Shown here piece by piece: positions 1 to 5,506 of a stretch of 6,295 bases of DNA. Every line of letters starts with the position of its first letter. Positions within the stretch are counted from its first letter, which is position 1. The stretch is from Methanobacteriaceae archaeon UBA349 (GTDB lineage: Archaea > Methanobacteriota > Methanobacteria > Methanobacteriales > Methanobacteriaceae), in NCBI GenBank assembly GCA_002509745.1, contig DAWK01000140.1:1-6295 (forward strand), given 5' to 3'. Under the pieces are notes generated by a model. The model was not told the DNA's origin and did not search any database. It was given only the letters and a program-made list of their open reading frames with translations. The position numbers and the translations under genes are program-made.

Positions 1-1055
1 GTCATATCTATCCATTTTTCACCCAACTTCACAGAGATGTTTCCACTGCTTGGATCTGTAAGTCCACATATTAACCTAGAAAGAGTGGTTTTACCAGCGC
101 CACTGAGGCCGACAATACTTGTTATTTCTCCTTCTTTTACCTGGAAATTAACACCATCCACTGATTTTACCACACCTCTTTCAATAGAGTAAAAATGTTT
201 TTTAACATCTTCTAATTTGATTATTATCTCATTACTGGCATTAATTGTTTTTTTCTCAGGTAGTGGTACAGTAGCCATGAATTTTTCTACCACGATTTTT
301 GGGCTGCCTTCATGGATTATTTTACCATTTTCTATCCATATGACGTAATCTGATAATTTATTCATTACTTCTGGCCAGTGGGATGAAATTACCATGGTTT
401 GACCCTTATTTTTTACACCTTCCAGTAAAGCTTGGTGTAATGATTCTGCTGTTTGTGGATCTAAGGTCCCTGTAGGTTCGTCTGCCAAGAAAATCATGGG
501 TTCTTTAGCCATTTGTCTGGCTAAAACGACTCTTTGTTTTTCCCCACCACTTAAATCACGAGCTATATGGGTTGTACGATGAGTCATATGTGCCATTTCC
601 AGAAGGTCAATAGCCTTATATGTGGATTCTTCATCAGATGTTCCTATGGCCTTTAATATGTTATCAATAACAGTATCGTCTTCATAGAGTCCAAAGGTCC
701 TCTGGAGCATAATAGATATTCTACGACGAATAGCTGCAAAGAGCTTTCTATCGGTATTCCAAAAGTCCACGGTTTCTGCTTTAAAGTGGCTACCACATTC
801 ACATGTTTTTCCTTCCATGGATGGTGGTTCAACCCTTAAACATTGAGGGCATATTGCAATATGATATATAATTTGGCCCTGGTCGGGTTGGTAACCCTTC
901 ATTCCACGTAACATATTAATAAATATTGATTTTCCAGATCCACTTTTTCCCAGAACTCCCAGAACAGATCCTTCGTCTATTTTTAGGTTTATGTCATTTA
1001 ATATTGGACTTTCATTAAATGATTTGGTAACATGTTTTATTTCAATAAAGGTCAA
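1..1055 (-). CDS. atwA: Methyl-coenzyme M reductase system component A2 (twin ABC ATPase), partial
   Basis: This gene encodes a cytoplasmic soluble ABC-type ATPase with two nucleotide-binding domains. Component A2 is known to drive ATP-dependent reductive activation of the nickel cofactor F430 in MCR. The frame is open from TTG at 1055 to the window edge: 351 codons of an expected 520-550, so the C-terminus is missing. Seen in domain 1: Walker A GKSGSGKS (residues 36-43), a Cys-rich insert with C69, C72, C85 and C87, Q-loop [12 protein letters not shown] (116-127), signature LSGGEKQR (168-175), Walker B IFLADEP (188-194) and H-loop SSHWPEV (224-230). Domain 2 begins near 277 and shows Walker [10 protein letters not shown] (316-324). 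The combination of the Cys insert, RTFGLY-type Q-loop and GEKWIDMT after the second Walker A is what I recall for A2 rather than for transporter ATPases. It is the last visible gene of a three-gene operon. An in-frame ATG at 1067 would add four residues, but the TTG has the better ribosome binding site. A close A2 paralogue cannot be excluded. Confidence 0.92.
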   Translation of the reverse strand, partial: MTFIEIKHVTKSFNESPILNDINLKIDEGSVLGVLGKSGSGKSIFINMLRGMKGYQPDQGQIIYHIAICPQCLRVEPPSMEGKTCECGSHFKAETVDFWNTDRKLFAAIRRRISIMLQRTFGLYEDDTVIDNILKAIGTSDEESTYKAIDLLEMAHMTHRTTHIARDLSGGEKQRVVLARQMAKEPMIFLADEPTGTLDPQTAESLHQALLEGVKNKGQTMVISSHWPEVMNKLSDYVIWIENGKIIHEGSPKIVVEKFMATVPLPEKKTINASNEIIIKLEDVKKHFYSIERGVVKSVDGVNFQVKEGEITSIVGLSGAGKTTLSRLICGLTDPSSGNISVKLGEKWIDM

Positions 1056-1059
1056 TTTT

Positions 1060-1065
1060 ATCACC
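1060..1065 (-). promoter_or_regulatory. Ribosome binding site GGTGAT for atwA (selects TTG start)
   Basis: GGTGAT, complementary to the 3' end of archaeal 16S rRNA, lies four bases before TTG at 1055. The in-frame ATG at 1067 overlaps this motif and has no purine-rich site of its own upstream. The motif begins within 3 bases of the stop codon of the preceding gene (1068-1070), so translation of the two genes is probably coupled. Confidence 0.7.
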
Positions 1066-1067
1066 AT

Positions 1068-1649
1068 TTAATTGGAACCACAAAGCGGTGTTTCACATTT
1101 AGGACACTTGGTGTTTCTACAAGGCACTCCTCGAGTCTTAGGAGATTCATATCCACATTCAGGACATTTACATACTCTAGGAGGGCCGGCACCTAAGCCT
1201 GGTCCACCAAAAGATTTTCTTTCGCTGAGGAGTGCTTCTTTTTCATCTTTTAATTCCTTTATCATTTCAATATCTTCTGATTTACAATCTGGACATTTAT
1301 TGTATTCTTTTCCTGGACTATTCCATTCAAAATGGCATATATTGCATTTATAACTCATTTTTTCGGTGATAAAATCATCTCCAGTTATAACTATAGTTTT
1401 TCCCTCAATAAGGGCCATTGCTATCTTTTTCCTGGCAACTGATAGTGTTCTATGAAATGTGGGTTGGGATATTCCCATCATTGTAGCAGACTTTTTTTGT
1501 TGTATATCATGATAATCCCTGAGTCGAATGGCTTCAAATTCATCTATAGTTATTTCTATGGGTTCCTGAGGGGTTCTATCATTATCTGGTTTAAAACACT
1601 TGATTTTTGGTGTTTTACTTATTTTCCGTATTCTTCTGGGTCGTGACAT
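1068..1649 (-). CDS. DUF134 family HTH protein with two C-terminal zinc ribbons
   Basis: The product is a predicted DNA-binding protein of 193 residues. The N-terminus MSRPRRIRKI and the segment IDEFEAIRLRDY (35-46) followed by a sigma-70-region-4-like helix-turn-helix (about 47-80, with MGISQPTFHRTL) are characteristic of DUF134 (PF02001). A first zinc ribbon has C102, C105, C119 and C122. After a Gly/Pro linker (GGPGLGAGPP, 148-157) comes a second Cys cluster with C162, C165, C177, C182 and C185, plus C160 and C190. Bare DUF134 proteins are about 90-110 residues, so this is a long, metal-rich version. I chose the ATG at 1649 because the family usually begins MSRPRR or similar; an ATG at 1658 would add three residues (MII). 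The gene follows the NifX-like gene by 15 bases and abuts atwA, so one transcript is likely. A role as metal- or redox-responsive regulator of its own operon is inference. Confidence 0.88.
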   Translation of the reverse strand: MSRPRRIRKISKTPKIKCFKPDNDRTPQEPIEITIDEFEAIRLRDYHDIQQKKSATMMGISQPTFHRTLSVARKKIAMALIEGKTIVITGDDFITEKMSYKCNICHFEWNSPGKEYNKCPDCKSEDIEMIKELKDEKEALLSERKSFGGPGLGAGPPRVCKCPECGYESPKTRGVPCRNTKCPKCETPLCGSN

Positions 1650-1664
1650 AATTATCATTTATTT

Positions 1665-2021
1665 CTAAAATCCGCCTTGTAGATTAGTTATCTCCTGAAG
1701 TTTATCTTCCTGGAATGATTTCAAGTTAACTTCTACGGTTCCTGGTCTGGCCTGGTATACTTTTATTCCAGCTGTTTTTAGAACGTGTAATGCCACTCTT
1801 CCTAATTTTCCAGTTATTAATGCGTCTACATTATTATCTGCTAAATATTTAGCAGCCAGATTCCCTGCGCTTTTTTCGTTTTTTACCGGATTTTCTATAA
1901 AGTTTGTTTCTTTTATTTTCCCATCATCAATCTCTATGATGATAAAGTCTCTGCTCCTTCCAAAGATTGGGCTCACCTCGGAGTGCATGTCCCTTCCAGT
2001 GGATGCAATAATGATTTTCAA
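1665..2021 (-). CDS. Dinitrogenase iron-molybdenum cofactor family (NifX/NifB C-terminal-like) protein
   Basis: This is a small single-domain protein of 118 residues from the family (PF02579) that contains NifX, NafY and the C-terminal part of NifB, whose known members bind iron-sulfur or FeMo-cofactor precursors. Visible family features are the first strand MKIIIASTG, FGRSRDF (20-26), the ENP turn (43-45), SAGNLAAKYLADNNVDALITGKLG and VLKTAGIKVY. The C-terminal VEVNLKSFQEDKLQEI is also typical of the methanogen MTH1175-type proteins. There is no cysteine, so any cluster binding would rest on other residues. The start is TTG at 2021, supported by AGGAGG eight bases upstream and by MKI being the usual family N-terminus. 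It is the first gene of the operon with the DUF134 gene and atwA. That context points to a cluster carrier or chaperone role near MCR activation, which is inference. No nitrogenase structural gene is visible. Confidence 0.9.
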   Translation of the reverse strand: MKIIIASTGRDMHSEVSPIFGRSRDFIIIEIDDGKIKETNFIENPVKNEKSAGNLAAKYLADNNVDALITGKLGRVALHVLKTAGIKVYQARPGTVEVNLKSFQEDKLQEITNLQGGF

Positions 2022-2029
2022 ATAAGATT

Positions 2030-2035
2030 CCTCCT
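2030..2035 (-). promoter_or_regulatory. Ribosome binding site AGGAGG supporting a TTG start
   Basis: AGGAGG on the minus strand sits eight bases before TTG at 2021. It is the strongest Shine-Dalgarno sequence in the window and supports the non-ATG start of the NifX-like gene. A strong site with a weak start codon is consistent with tuned expression of the first operon gene. Confidence 0.75.
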
Positions 2036-2056
2036 ATCAATTATTAATTTCTTATA

Positions 2057-2072
2057 ATGAATATATATTCAT
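2057..2072. promoter_or_regulatory. Perfect 16-bp palindrome, candidate operator of the atwA operon
   Basis: ATGAATATATATTCAT is its own reverse complement. It lies 36-51 bases upstream of the TTG start of the NifX-like gene. The minus-strand TATA-like stretch at 2079-2093 predicts transcription starts of about 2057-2063, so the palindrome covers the expected start site, where a bound repressor would block initiation. The centre could alternatively act as a TATA box for a start near 2038. Operator function is inferred from symmetry and position only. Confidence 0.45.
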
Positions 2073-2078
2073 AACTCT

Positions 2079-2093
2079 TATTTATATTTTATA
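2079..2093 (-). promoter_or_regulatory. TATA-box region of the minus-strand operon
   Basis: On the minus strand this reads TATAAAATATAAATA, two overlapping archaeal TATA-like octamers. A start about 26 bases downstream would give a 5' leader of roughly 36-42 bases containing the AGGAGG site. There is no other gene between this element and 2021. The surrounding AT-richness lowers certainty about the exact box. Confidence 0.5.
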
Positions 2094-2211
2094 ATTCTAA
2101 TTTAAAAAATTTTCTTGATACTAATGGACTATTTTAATTAATGCCTAATAATTTAAAATTAATAAAATAACTAATAATTAAAAAATCGTAAAATAATAAA
2201 TTAAAAAGTAA
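2094..2211. other. AT-rich spacer of the divergent promoter region
   Basis: This stretch lies between the two divergent promoters and is almost entirely A and T. I see no open frame with a ribosome binding site and no RNA gene. It has short near-repeats such as CTAATAATT at 2145-2153 and 2171-2179, which are not remarkable at this composition. Confidence 0.5.
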
Positions 2212-2235
2212 TAATTGCTAGTTTTACTAGAATTA
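2212..2235. promoter_or_regulatory. Inverted repeat CTAGT-TTT-ACTAG upstream of the ATP-cone gene
   Basis: CTAGT (2218-2222) and ACTAG (2226-2230) are exact inverted arms around TTT. The symmetry extends to TAATT on the left and AATTA on the right with one extra base on the left. It ends about five bases before the TATAAAT box at 2240-2246, a place where archaeal regulators can help or hinder TBP/TFB binding. No matching dyad occurs at the divergent promoter, so the two sides may have different regulators. Function is inferred. Confidence 0.4.
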
Positions 2236-2239
2236 TTTC

Positions 2240-2246
2240 TATAAAT
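2240..2246 (+). promoter_or_regulatory. TATA box for the ATP-cone gene
   Basis: TATAAAT is centred about 43 bases before the ATG at 2286. A start site about 26 bases downstream (near 2269) would leave a short leader carrying the GGTGA ribosome binding site at 2276-2280. The geometry fits an archaeal promoter. Confidence 0.5.
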
Positions 2247-2285
2247 GTTTATCAAATAAACTACTATCATTATTAGGTGAAGGAA

Positions 2286-2561
2286 ATGAAAAAAGTAGAA
2301 AAAAGAAAAGGCGAGACTGAAACATTTGACCCCACTAAAATAAAAAAAGCCGTGGAAAAGGCCACAATTGATGCAGGTTACTCTGTAGAGGAGAAAAAAG
2401 ATATTATTAATGAAGTATATAGTCGGATTAATAAAAAGTTGGACGAACAAACAGTATTAAACACAGAAACCATTAAGAAATGCATTTTAACCGAACTTGA
2501 TGAGTGCGAACCATACATCTCCAAATCCTGGAGAAGATTTGATCGCAAATACAAGCCTTGA
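2286..2561 (+). CDS. Stand-alone ATP-cone domain protein
   Basis: The product is a 91-residue protein consisting almost only of an ATP-cone (PF03477), the nucleotide-binding regulatory module of NrdR and many ribonucleotide reductases. Visible features are the basic start KKVEKRKGETETFDPTKIKKAVEKA, which matches the V-K-R-(D/N)-G...F(D)..KI..A(V/I).KA pattern, then the helix around VEEKKDIINEVYSRI and the C-terminal SWRRFDRKYKP. There is no zinc finger, so it is not a full NrdR, and there is no catalytic domain. I chose ATG at 2286 because GGTGA (2276-2280) lies five bases upstream; the in-frame GTG at 2277 overlaps that site and is unlikely. The MFS gene follows 45 bases downstream on the same strand. 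Nucleotide-dependent regulation is the family expectation; the partner is unknown. Confidence 0.88.
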   Translation: MKKVEKRKGETETFDPTKIKKAVEKATIDAGYSVEEKKDIINEVYSRINKKLDEQTVLNTETIKKCILTELDECEPYISKSWRRFDRKYKP

Positions 2562-2565
2562 TAAC

Positions 2566-2593
2566 TTTTTTTTAGAATATATCATTTTTTTTT
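2566..2593 (+). terminator. Two oligo-T tracts between the ATP-cone and MFS genes
   Basis: Eight Ts at 2566-2573 begin four bases after the ATP-cone stop, and nine Ts at 2585-2593 run directly into the AAAGGAGAT ribosome binding site of the next gene. Oligo-T on the coding strand is a typical archaeal termination signal. With only 45 bases between the genes, these tracts may end part of the transcripts and so lower expression of the transporter. No stable hairpin is seen. Confidence 0.4.
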
Positions 2594-2606
2594 AAAGGAG
2601 ATATTC

Positions 2607-4157
2607 ATGACCAAAGATACAGTAACCAAAGAGCCTTATAAATGGGGAGTAGTTATTATCGCCTGTATGGCGGTATTTATAATAGTTCTTGATTCATCAG
2701 CCATGAATGTGGCCATCACCACACTGGTTAAAGATTTTGATACAACTTTATCTAATATTCAGGCCATTATTGCTTTATATGCTCTTATTATTGCGTCCTT
2801 CTTATTGCTTGGAAGTAAAATCCAAGATATACTGGGTAGGAAAAAGACATTCTTAATAGGGGTGCTTATATATACTTCAGGTACTATTGTTTCTACTCTA
2901 AGCCTTAATGTGGGAATGTTACTTTTAGGCTGGGCTGTTTTAGAGGGCATTGGTGCTGCATTGATATTACCCGCCACAACAACGTTGGTGGGATCCAGTT
3001 ACACCGGTCGGGATAAAACAATTGCCTTTGGAATATGGGGTGGTATATCTGCCATGGGTGCTGCTGTGGGCCCTATTATAGGTGGAGTTTTCACCACATA
3101 TTTATCTTGGAGAATGGTTTTTGGTTCTGAAATCATTTTTTTGGTTATTATTTTGATTTTTAGGAATGTCCTCACAGAATCCAAACCTAAACTTAAATGG
3201 AAAGATTTGGACATAGTAGGGGCTTTTTTATCGATAATATCTCTTATATTAATTGTTTTAGGTATGCTGTTAATGGCAAGGCCTGATTACTGGTCTTATG
3301 TACCATGGTTAGTTGCGCCCGGCGTCATTCTATTTATATTATTTTTATTATGGCAGAAAAGAAGAATTAATCATCATTTAGAACCGCTCTCAGATATATC
3401 TCTTCTAAAAAATCGAGTGTTTGGGTTGGGAAATATAATATCGGTAATACAGAATATACCACTTGCCGGGTTTTTGTTCATAATTCCAGTATTCCTCCAG
3501 CAGGTAACTAAACTAAGTGCATTTATGACAGGGGTAGTCCTTTTACCCGCATCAATAACAATTTTATTCTTTTCACTTATGGGTGCAAAATTATCCTCTC
3601 GCATATACCCAAAATACATTTTGATGATAGGTTTTCTAATTTCAGCCATAGGAACATGGCTATTGGGAGGAACTTTTAGTATGGATACACAAGCAATGGA
3701 TATTGTCGGTGGAACCATTATATTTGGAGTGGGTATAGGCCTTTTACTTTCCCAATTAAATAATATTACCATGTCGGCTGCTAATAAAAGCCAACAATCA
3801 GATGCTTCAGGATTTATGAATGCCTTTAAAAATTTAGGATATTCTGTGGGAACTGCTTTAATTGGAGTATTGTTCTTGGTAGGCATTTTCACGGGCCTAA
3901 CTGTATCTATAGAAGATTCCGGAATTGCCACCAATATGACAACAGAACAAATCAGAAATAGTTCATTTCATTATGTGGAACATATGCAGACCATTGAACC
4001 AAGGAATATTCCACCAGCAATGATTCCACAGGTAAATAAAATTGTAAATGAAACTATTAGCTTGGCCATGAAAATGATTTTTCATATACTGGCCGCGATC
4101 TTAATGCTTGGATTTATTATAAGTTATTTTCTGCCTGGGAAAATAGAAACAGGGTAA
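2607..4157 (+). CDS. MFS multidrug efflux transporter, DHA2 (14-TMS, EmrB/QacA) type
   Basis: This is an integral membrane drug:proton antiporter-like protein of 516 residues, the usual DHA2 length. About 14 hydrophobic segments are visible, the first at about 13-35 and the last at about 486-508. Family signs are LDSSAMNVAI in TM1 (28-37, with acidic D29), motif A GSKIQDILGRKK (69-80) and motif C GAAVGPIIGG (151-160). At the motif B position the sequence is AVLEGIGAA (110-118), so the usual Arg is Ala110. A long external loop (about 431-485) separates TM13 and TM14, common in DHA2 proteins. The ATG at 2607 has AAAGGAGAT six bases upstream by its GGAG. It is probably co-transcribed with, or reads through from, the ATP-cone gene. 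The substrate cannot be read from sequence. Confidence 0.92.
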   Translation: MTKDTVTKEPYKWGVVIIACMAVFIIVLDSSAMNVAITTLVKDFDTTLSNIQAIIALYALIIASFLLLGSKIQDILGRKKTFLIGVLIYTSGTIVSTLSLNVGMLLLGWAVLEGIGAALILPATTTLVGSSYTGRDKTIAFGIWGGISAMGAAVGPIIGGVFTTYLSWRMVFGSEIIFLVIILIFRNVLTESKPKLKWKDLDIVGAFLSIISLILIVLGMLLMARPDYWSYVPWLVAPGVILFILFLLWQKRRINHHLEPLSDISLLKNRVFGLGNIISVIQNIPLAGFLFIIPVFLQQVTKLSAFMTGVVLLPASITILFFSLMGAKLSSRIYPKYILMIGFLISAIGTWLLGGTFSMDTQAMDIVGGTIIFGVGIGLLLSQLNNITMSAANKSQQSDASGFMNAFKNLGYSVGTALIGVLFLVGIFTGLTVSIEDSGIATNMTTEQIRNSSFHYVEHMQTIEPRNIPPAMIPQVNKIVNETISLAMKMIFHILAAILMLGFIISYFLPGKIETG

Positions 4158-4159
4158 GT

Positions 4160-4433
4160 CGTGGTTAATAATGAGAATTTCTTTACCAACTTCATCCAGC
4201 TACATTTTAAAAGTTTGACATTTATGTTATGAGATAGATTGAATTAATCTTATAATGTTTATTACTTGCGACATCAGTTAAACGCATTTTACCATCAGCA
4301 GCAGGCATTTTGAAATGTGACAATTTGTCACGGTTTGATTTTCCTTTTTCAGCCTTCCTTTTAATTTAATCCAATAGGATGTAGGGTTTTTACTTTCTGT
4401 AAGGATCCCTATAAACAACTCAACAAAAACCAC
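4160..4433 (-). pseudogene. Decayed Bro-N (BRO/antirepressor-like) domain gene remnant
   Basis: This is a broken gene fragment pieced together from three frames on the minus strand. Frame one (4403-4317) reads LTESKNPTSYW, KLKGRLKKE and QTVTNCH, as in Bro-N (PF02498) proteins. After a one-base loss near 4314-4316 the next frame (4314-4267) reads KMPAADGKMRLTDVA. After a second frame change near 4260 it reads NIIRLIQSIS (4259-4230), followed by a TAA (4229-4227). The same frame continues as FKM-stop-LDEVGKE (4211-4179), where TAG (4202-4200) replaces the Trp expected in the family pattern FKxWLAxVGKE. The order and spacing match an intact Bro-N domain, so the match is not chance. The N-terminal part of the domain before 4433 and any C-terminal domain are not recognisable. 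Intact relatives are common in phages, DNA viruses and archaeal mobile regions. The remnant ends against the MFS stop. Confidence 0.82.
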
Positions 4434-4564
4434 TAACACAGGATTAAAAGATAGAAAAAACAATCTTCACAAGCCTAAAGATGTAATGGATCAGTTACAA
4501 ACTATTTACAGATAAAACATATTTGAACACATTGTACTAGCTAATGGCCAGTATTATAGTCTAC
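4434..4564. other. Non-coding stretch between the Bro-N remnant and the ATPase gene terminator
   Basis: I see no intact frame, promoter or RNA gene here. It may contain the unrecognisably eroded start of the Bro-N gene, because that remnant begins in the middle of its domain, but no family residues can be assigned. Confidence 0.4.
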
Positions 4565-4588
4565 AACAAAAAACCTATTTAAAGGTTA
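4565..4588 (-). terminator. Hairpin plus T-run terminator of the P-loop ATPase gene
   Basis: On the minus strand AACCT and AGGTT arms surround a six-base AT loop, and six Ts follow immediately (4573-4568). The left arm overlaps the TAA stop at 4588-4586. The shape is like a rho-independent terminator; in archaea the T-run is likely the active part. The stem has only five pairs. Confidence 0.45.
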
Positions 4589-5338
4589 TTCAGAATCTTT
4601 CTCCAGAGCCTCAAATATAAATCGAGGCCTATTACCATATTTTTTAATATAATATTCAATTTTTTCATCATTTCCAGCTAGAGGATGGCTTTTAACTATT
4701 TTAATAACTTCTTCATGGCTATATGATATTAAAACAACTTCAAATAATTGTTTAATTAAAAAAACCAGAAAACGTGAAAAAAGGCCAAAATCCGTTAAGA
4801 TGTCGTATCTTACTCCTCTAAATTTTAAAACCCATGCAGTTTGGGTGATTACATTAATATTTTTCAATTTATTTCTGTGCTTAATGTATTCTAGTAATAT
4901 TCTAAAATAAAATGGAAATGTGCTGGGGCCGTGTTTTTCGGTCCAGAGGCCAAGGCCAACTTTGTCCGGATCCAAATATTCTGAGTCCAGGAATCTATCG
5001 GCAAACAATACCAAATCATAGGTAGAAGCTTTTTGGTAAATTTCCTTATGGCTTGTAACTCCCATATCACGTTGAATAGTATCCCAAAATATATCTAAAA
5101 CTTCTGAAGGCGTACTATCAATGTCAATAAACAAAAAAGCGTCATAAACATTAAGATCTAGCTGGGCCAAAGCTTGATATATATTGGCAGATTTACCAGT
5201 TCCTGGTGTGCCCAGGACATGTATAAAACGTCCCTGACCTTGTTTTAATGTTTTCAGTAAATTTAATAGCTCTTTAAATGACTGGGTTTTAATGAAATGG
5301 CCATTATCATCAGAGGATAAGACCTTATGATTAATCAT
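4586..5338 (-). CDS. P-loop (AAA-like) ATPase of unknown function
   Basis: The product is a 250-residue predicted cytoplasmic ATPase. Walker A is GTPGTGKS (43-50), preceded by the strand GRFIHVLG. A possible Walker B strand is AFLFIDID (67-74), although it follows Walker A closely, so this may be a strand-2 acidic motif instead. Near the C-terminus, YGNRPRFIFEAL resembles an AAA+ sensor-2 Arg region. A hydrophobic stretch FLVFLIKQLFEVVLISY (about 190-207) may be buried core rather than a membrane segment. The start is unclear: ATG at 5338 is preferred over the TTG directly before it, and no good ribosome binding site precedes either. The gene is convergent with the Bro-N remnant and divergent from the DUF2283-like gene. 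I do not recognise a specific family; it looks like a conserved archaeal hypothetical ATPase. Role and partner are unknown. Confidence 0.78.
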   Translation of the reverse strand: MINHKVLSSDDNGHFIKTQSFKELLNLLKTLKQGQGRFIHVLGTPGTGKSANIYQALAQLDLNVYDAFLFIDIDSTPSEVLDIFWDTIQRDMGVTSHKEIYQKASTYDLVLFADRFLDSEYLDPDKVGLGLWTEKHGPSTFPFYFRILLEYIKHRNKLKNINVITQTAWVLKFRGVRYDILTDFGLFSRFLVFLIKQLFEVVLISYSHEEVIKIVKSHPLAGNDEKIEYYIKKYGNRPRFIFEALEKDSE

Positions 5339-5358
5339 CAATTAATATATAGTTGATG

Positions 5359-5419
5359 TATTATTGATAACTTTCTATTTTAATAATCCTAAAATTTTTA
5401 GATGAGATATTATTGATAA
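5359..5419. repeat. 12-bp direct repeat in a divergent promoter region
   Basis: TATTATTGATAA occurs at 5359-5370 and 5408-5419, 49 bases apart start to start, each preceded within 0-3 bases by GATG. Both copies lie between the divergent ATPase and DUF2283-like genes. They could be binding sites for a shared regulator, but the local AT-richness makes a chance match possible. Confidence 0.3.
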
Positions 5420-5481
5420 TTTTTTTTAATTAATCTCTAACTTTCACTTCAATTACAATTTTAAACCAAAAGATATAACTG

Positions 5482-5489
5482 TTTATAAA
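5482..5489 (+). promoter_or_regulatory. TATA box giving a probable leaderless or short-leader mRNA
   Basis: TTTATAAA lies 25 bases before the ATG at 5507. Archaeal transcription starts about 25 bases from the box, so the mRNA should begin at or next to the start codon. No ribosome binding site is present before the ATG, in contrast to the operons to the left. An alternative box, GATATAAC near 5472-5479, would give a leader of only several bases. Confidence 0.55.
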
Positions 5490-5506
5490 TACAAACTACC
5501 CTTATC

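Noticed and set aside
1072..1353. Open frame of 93 codons on the plus strand
   Set aside because: It lies wholly opposite the DUF134 gene, has no ribosome binding site and its translation is low-complexity without family features.
1452..1646. Open frame of 64 codons on the plus strand
   Set aside because: Antisense to the well-supported DUF134 coding sequence with no independent signals.
1665..2021. Evidence for a nitrogen-fixation cluster
   Set aside because: The protein belongs to the wider FeMo-cofactor family, which is common in methanogens without nitrogenase; no nifH, nifD, nifK or nifE gene is in the window.
2145..2217. Short repeats CTAATAATT and TAATAATT, possible CRISPR-like or origin repeats
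   Set aside because: Copies are only 8-9 bases, irregularly spaced and in DNA that is nearly all A and T, so chance is sufficient.
2178..2450. Hydrophobic minus-strand frame of 90 codons
   Set aside because: It overlaps the ATP-cone gene on the opposite strand and the promoter region; the hydrophobic look comes from reading A-rich Lys/Glu codons backwards as Phe/Leu/Ile.
3374..3934. Minus-strand frame of 186 codons inside the MFS gene
   Set aside because: A shadow of the transporter gene, which has clear family motifs throughout; smaller ones at 2759-2977 and 2999-3214 are rejected for the same reason.
4278..4463. Minus-strand frame of 61 codons as a real small gene
   Set aside because: Its start codon has no ribosome binding site, and its sequence is the first frame of the broken Bro-N gene, running into a false end after the frameshift.
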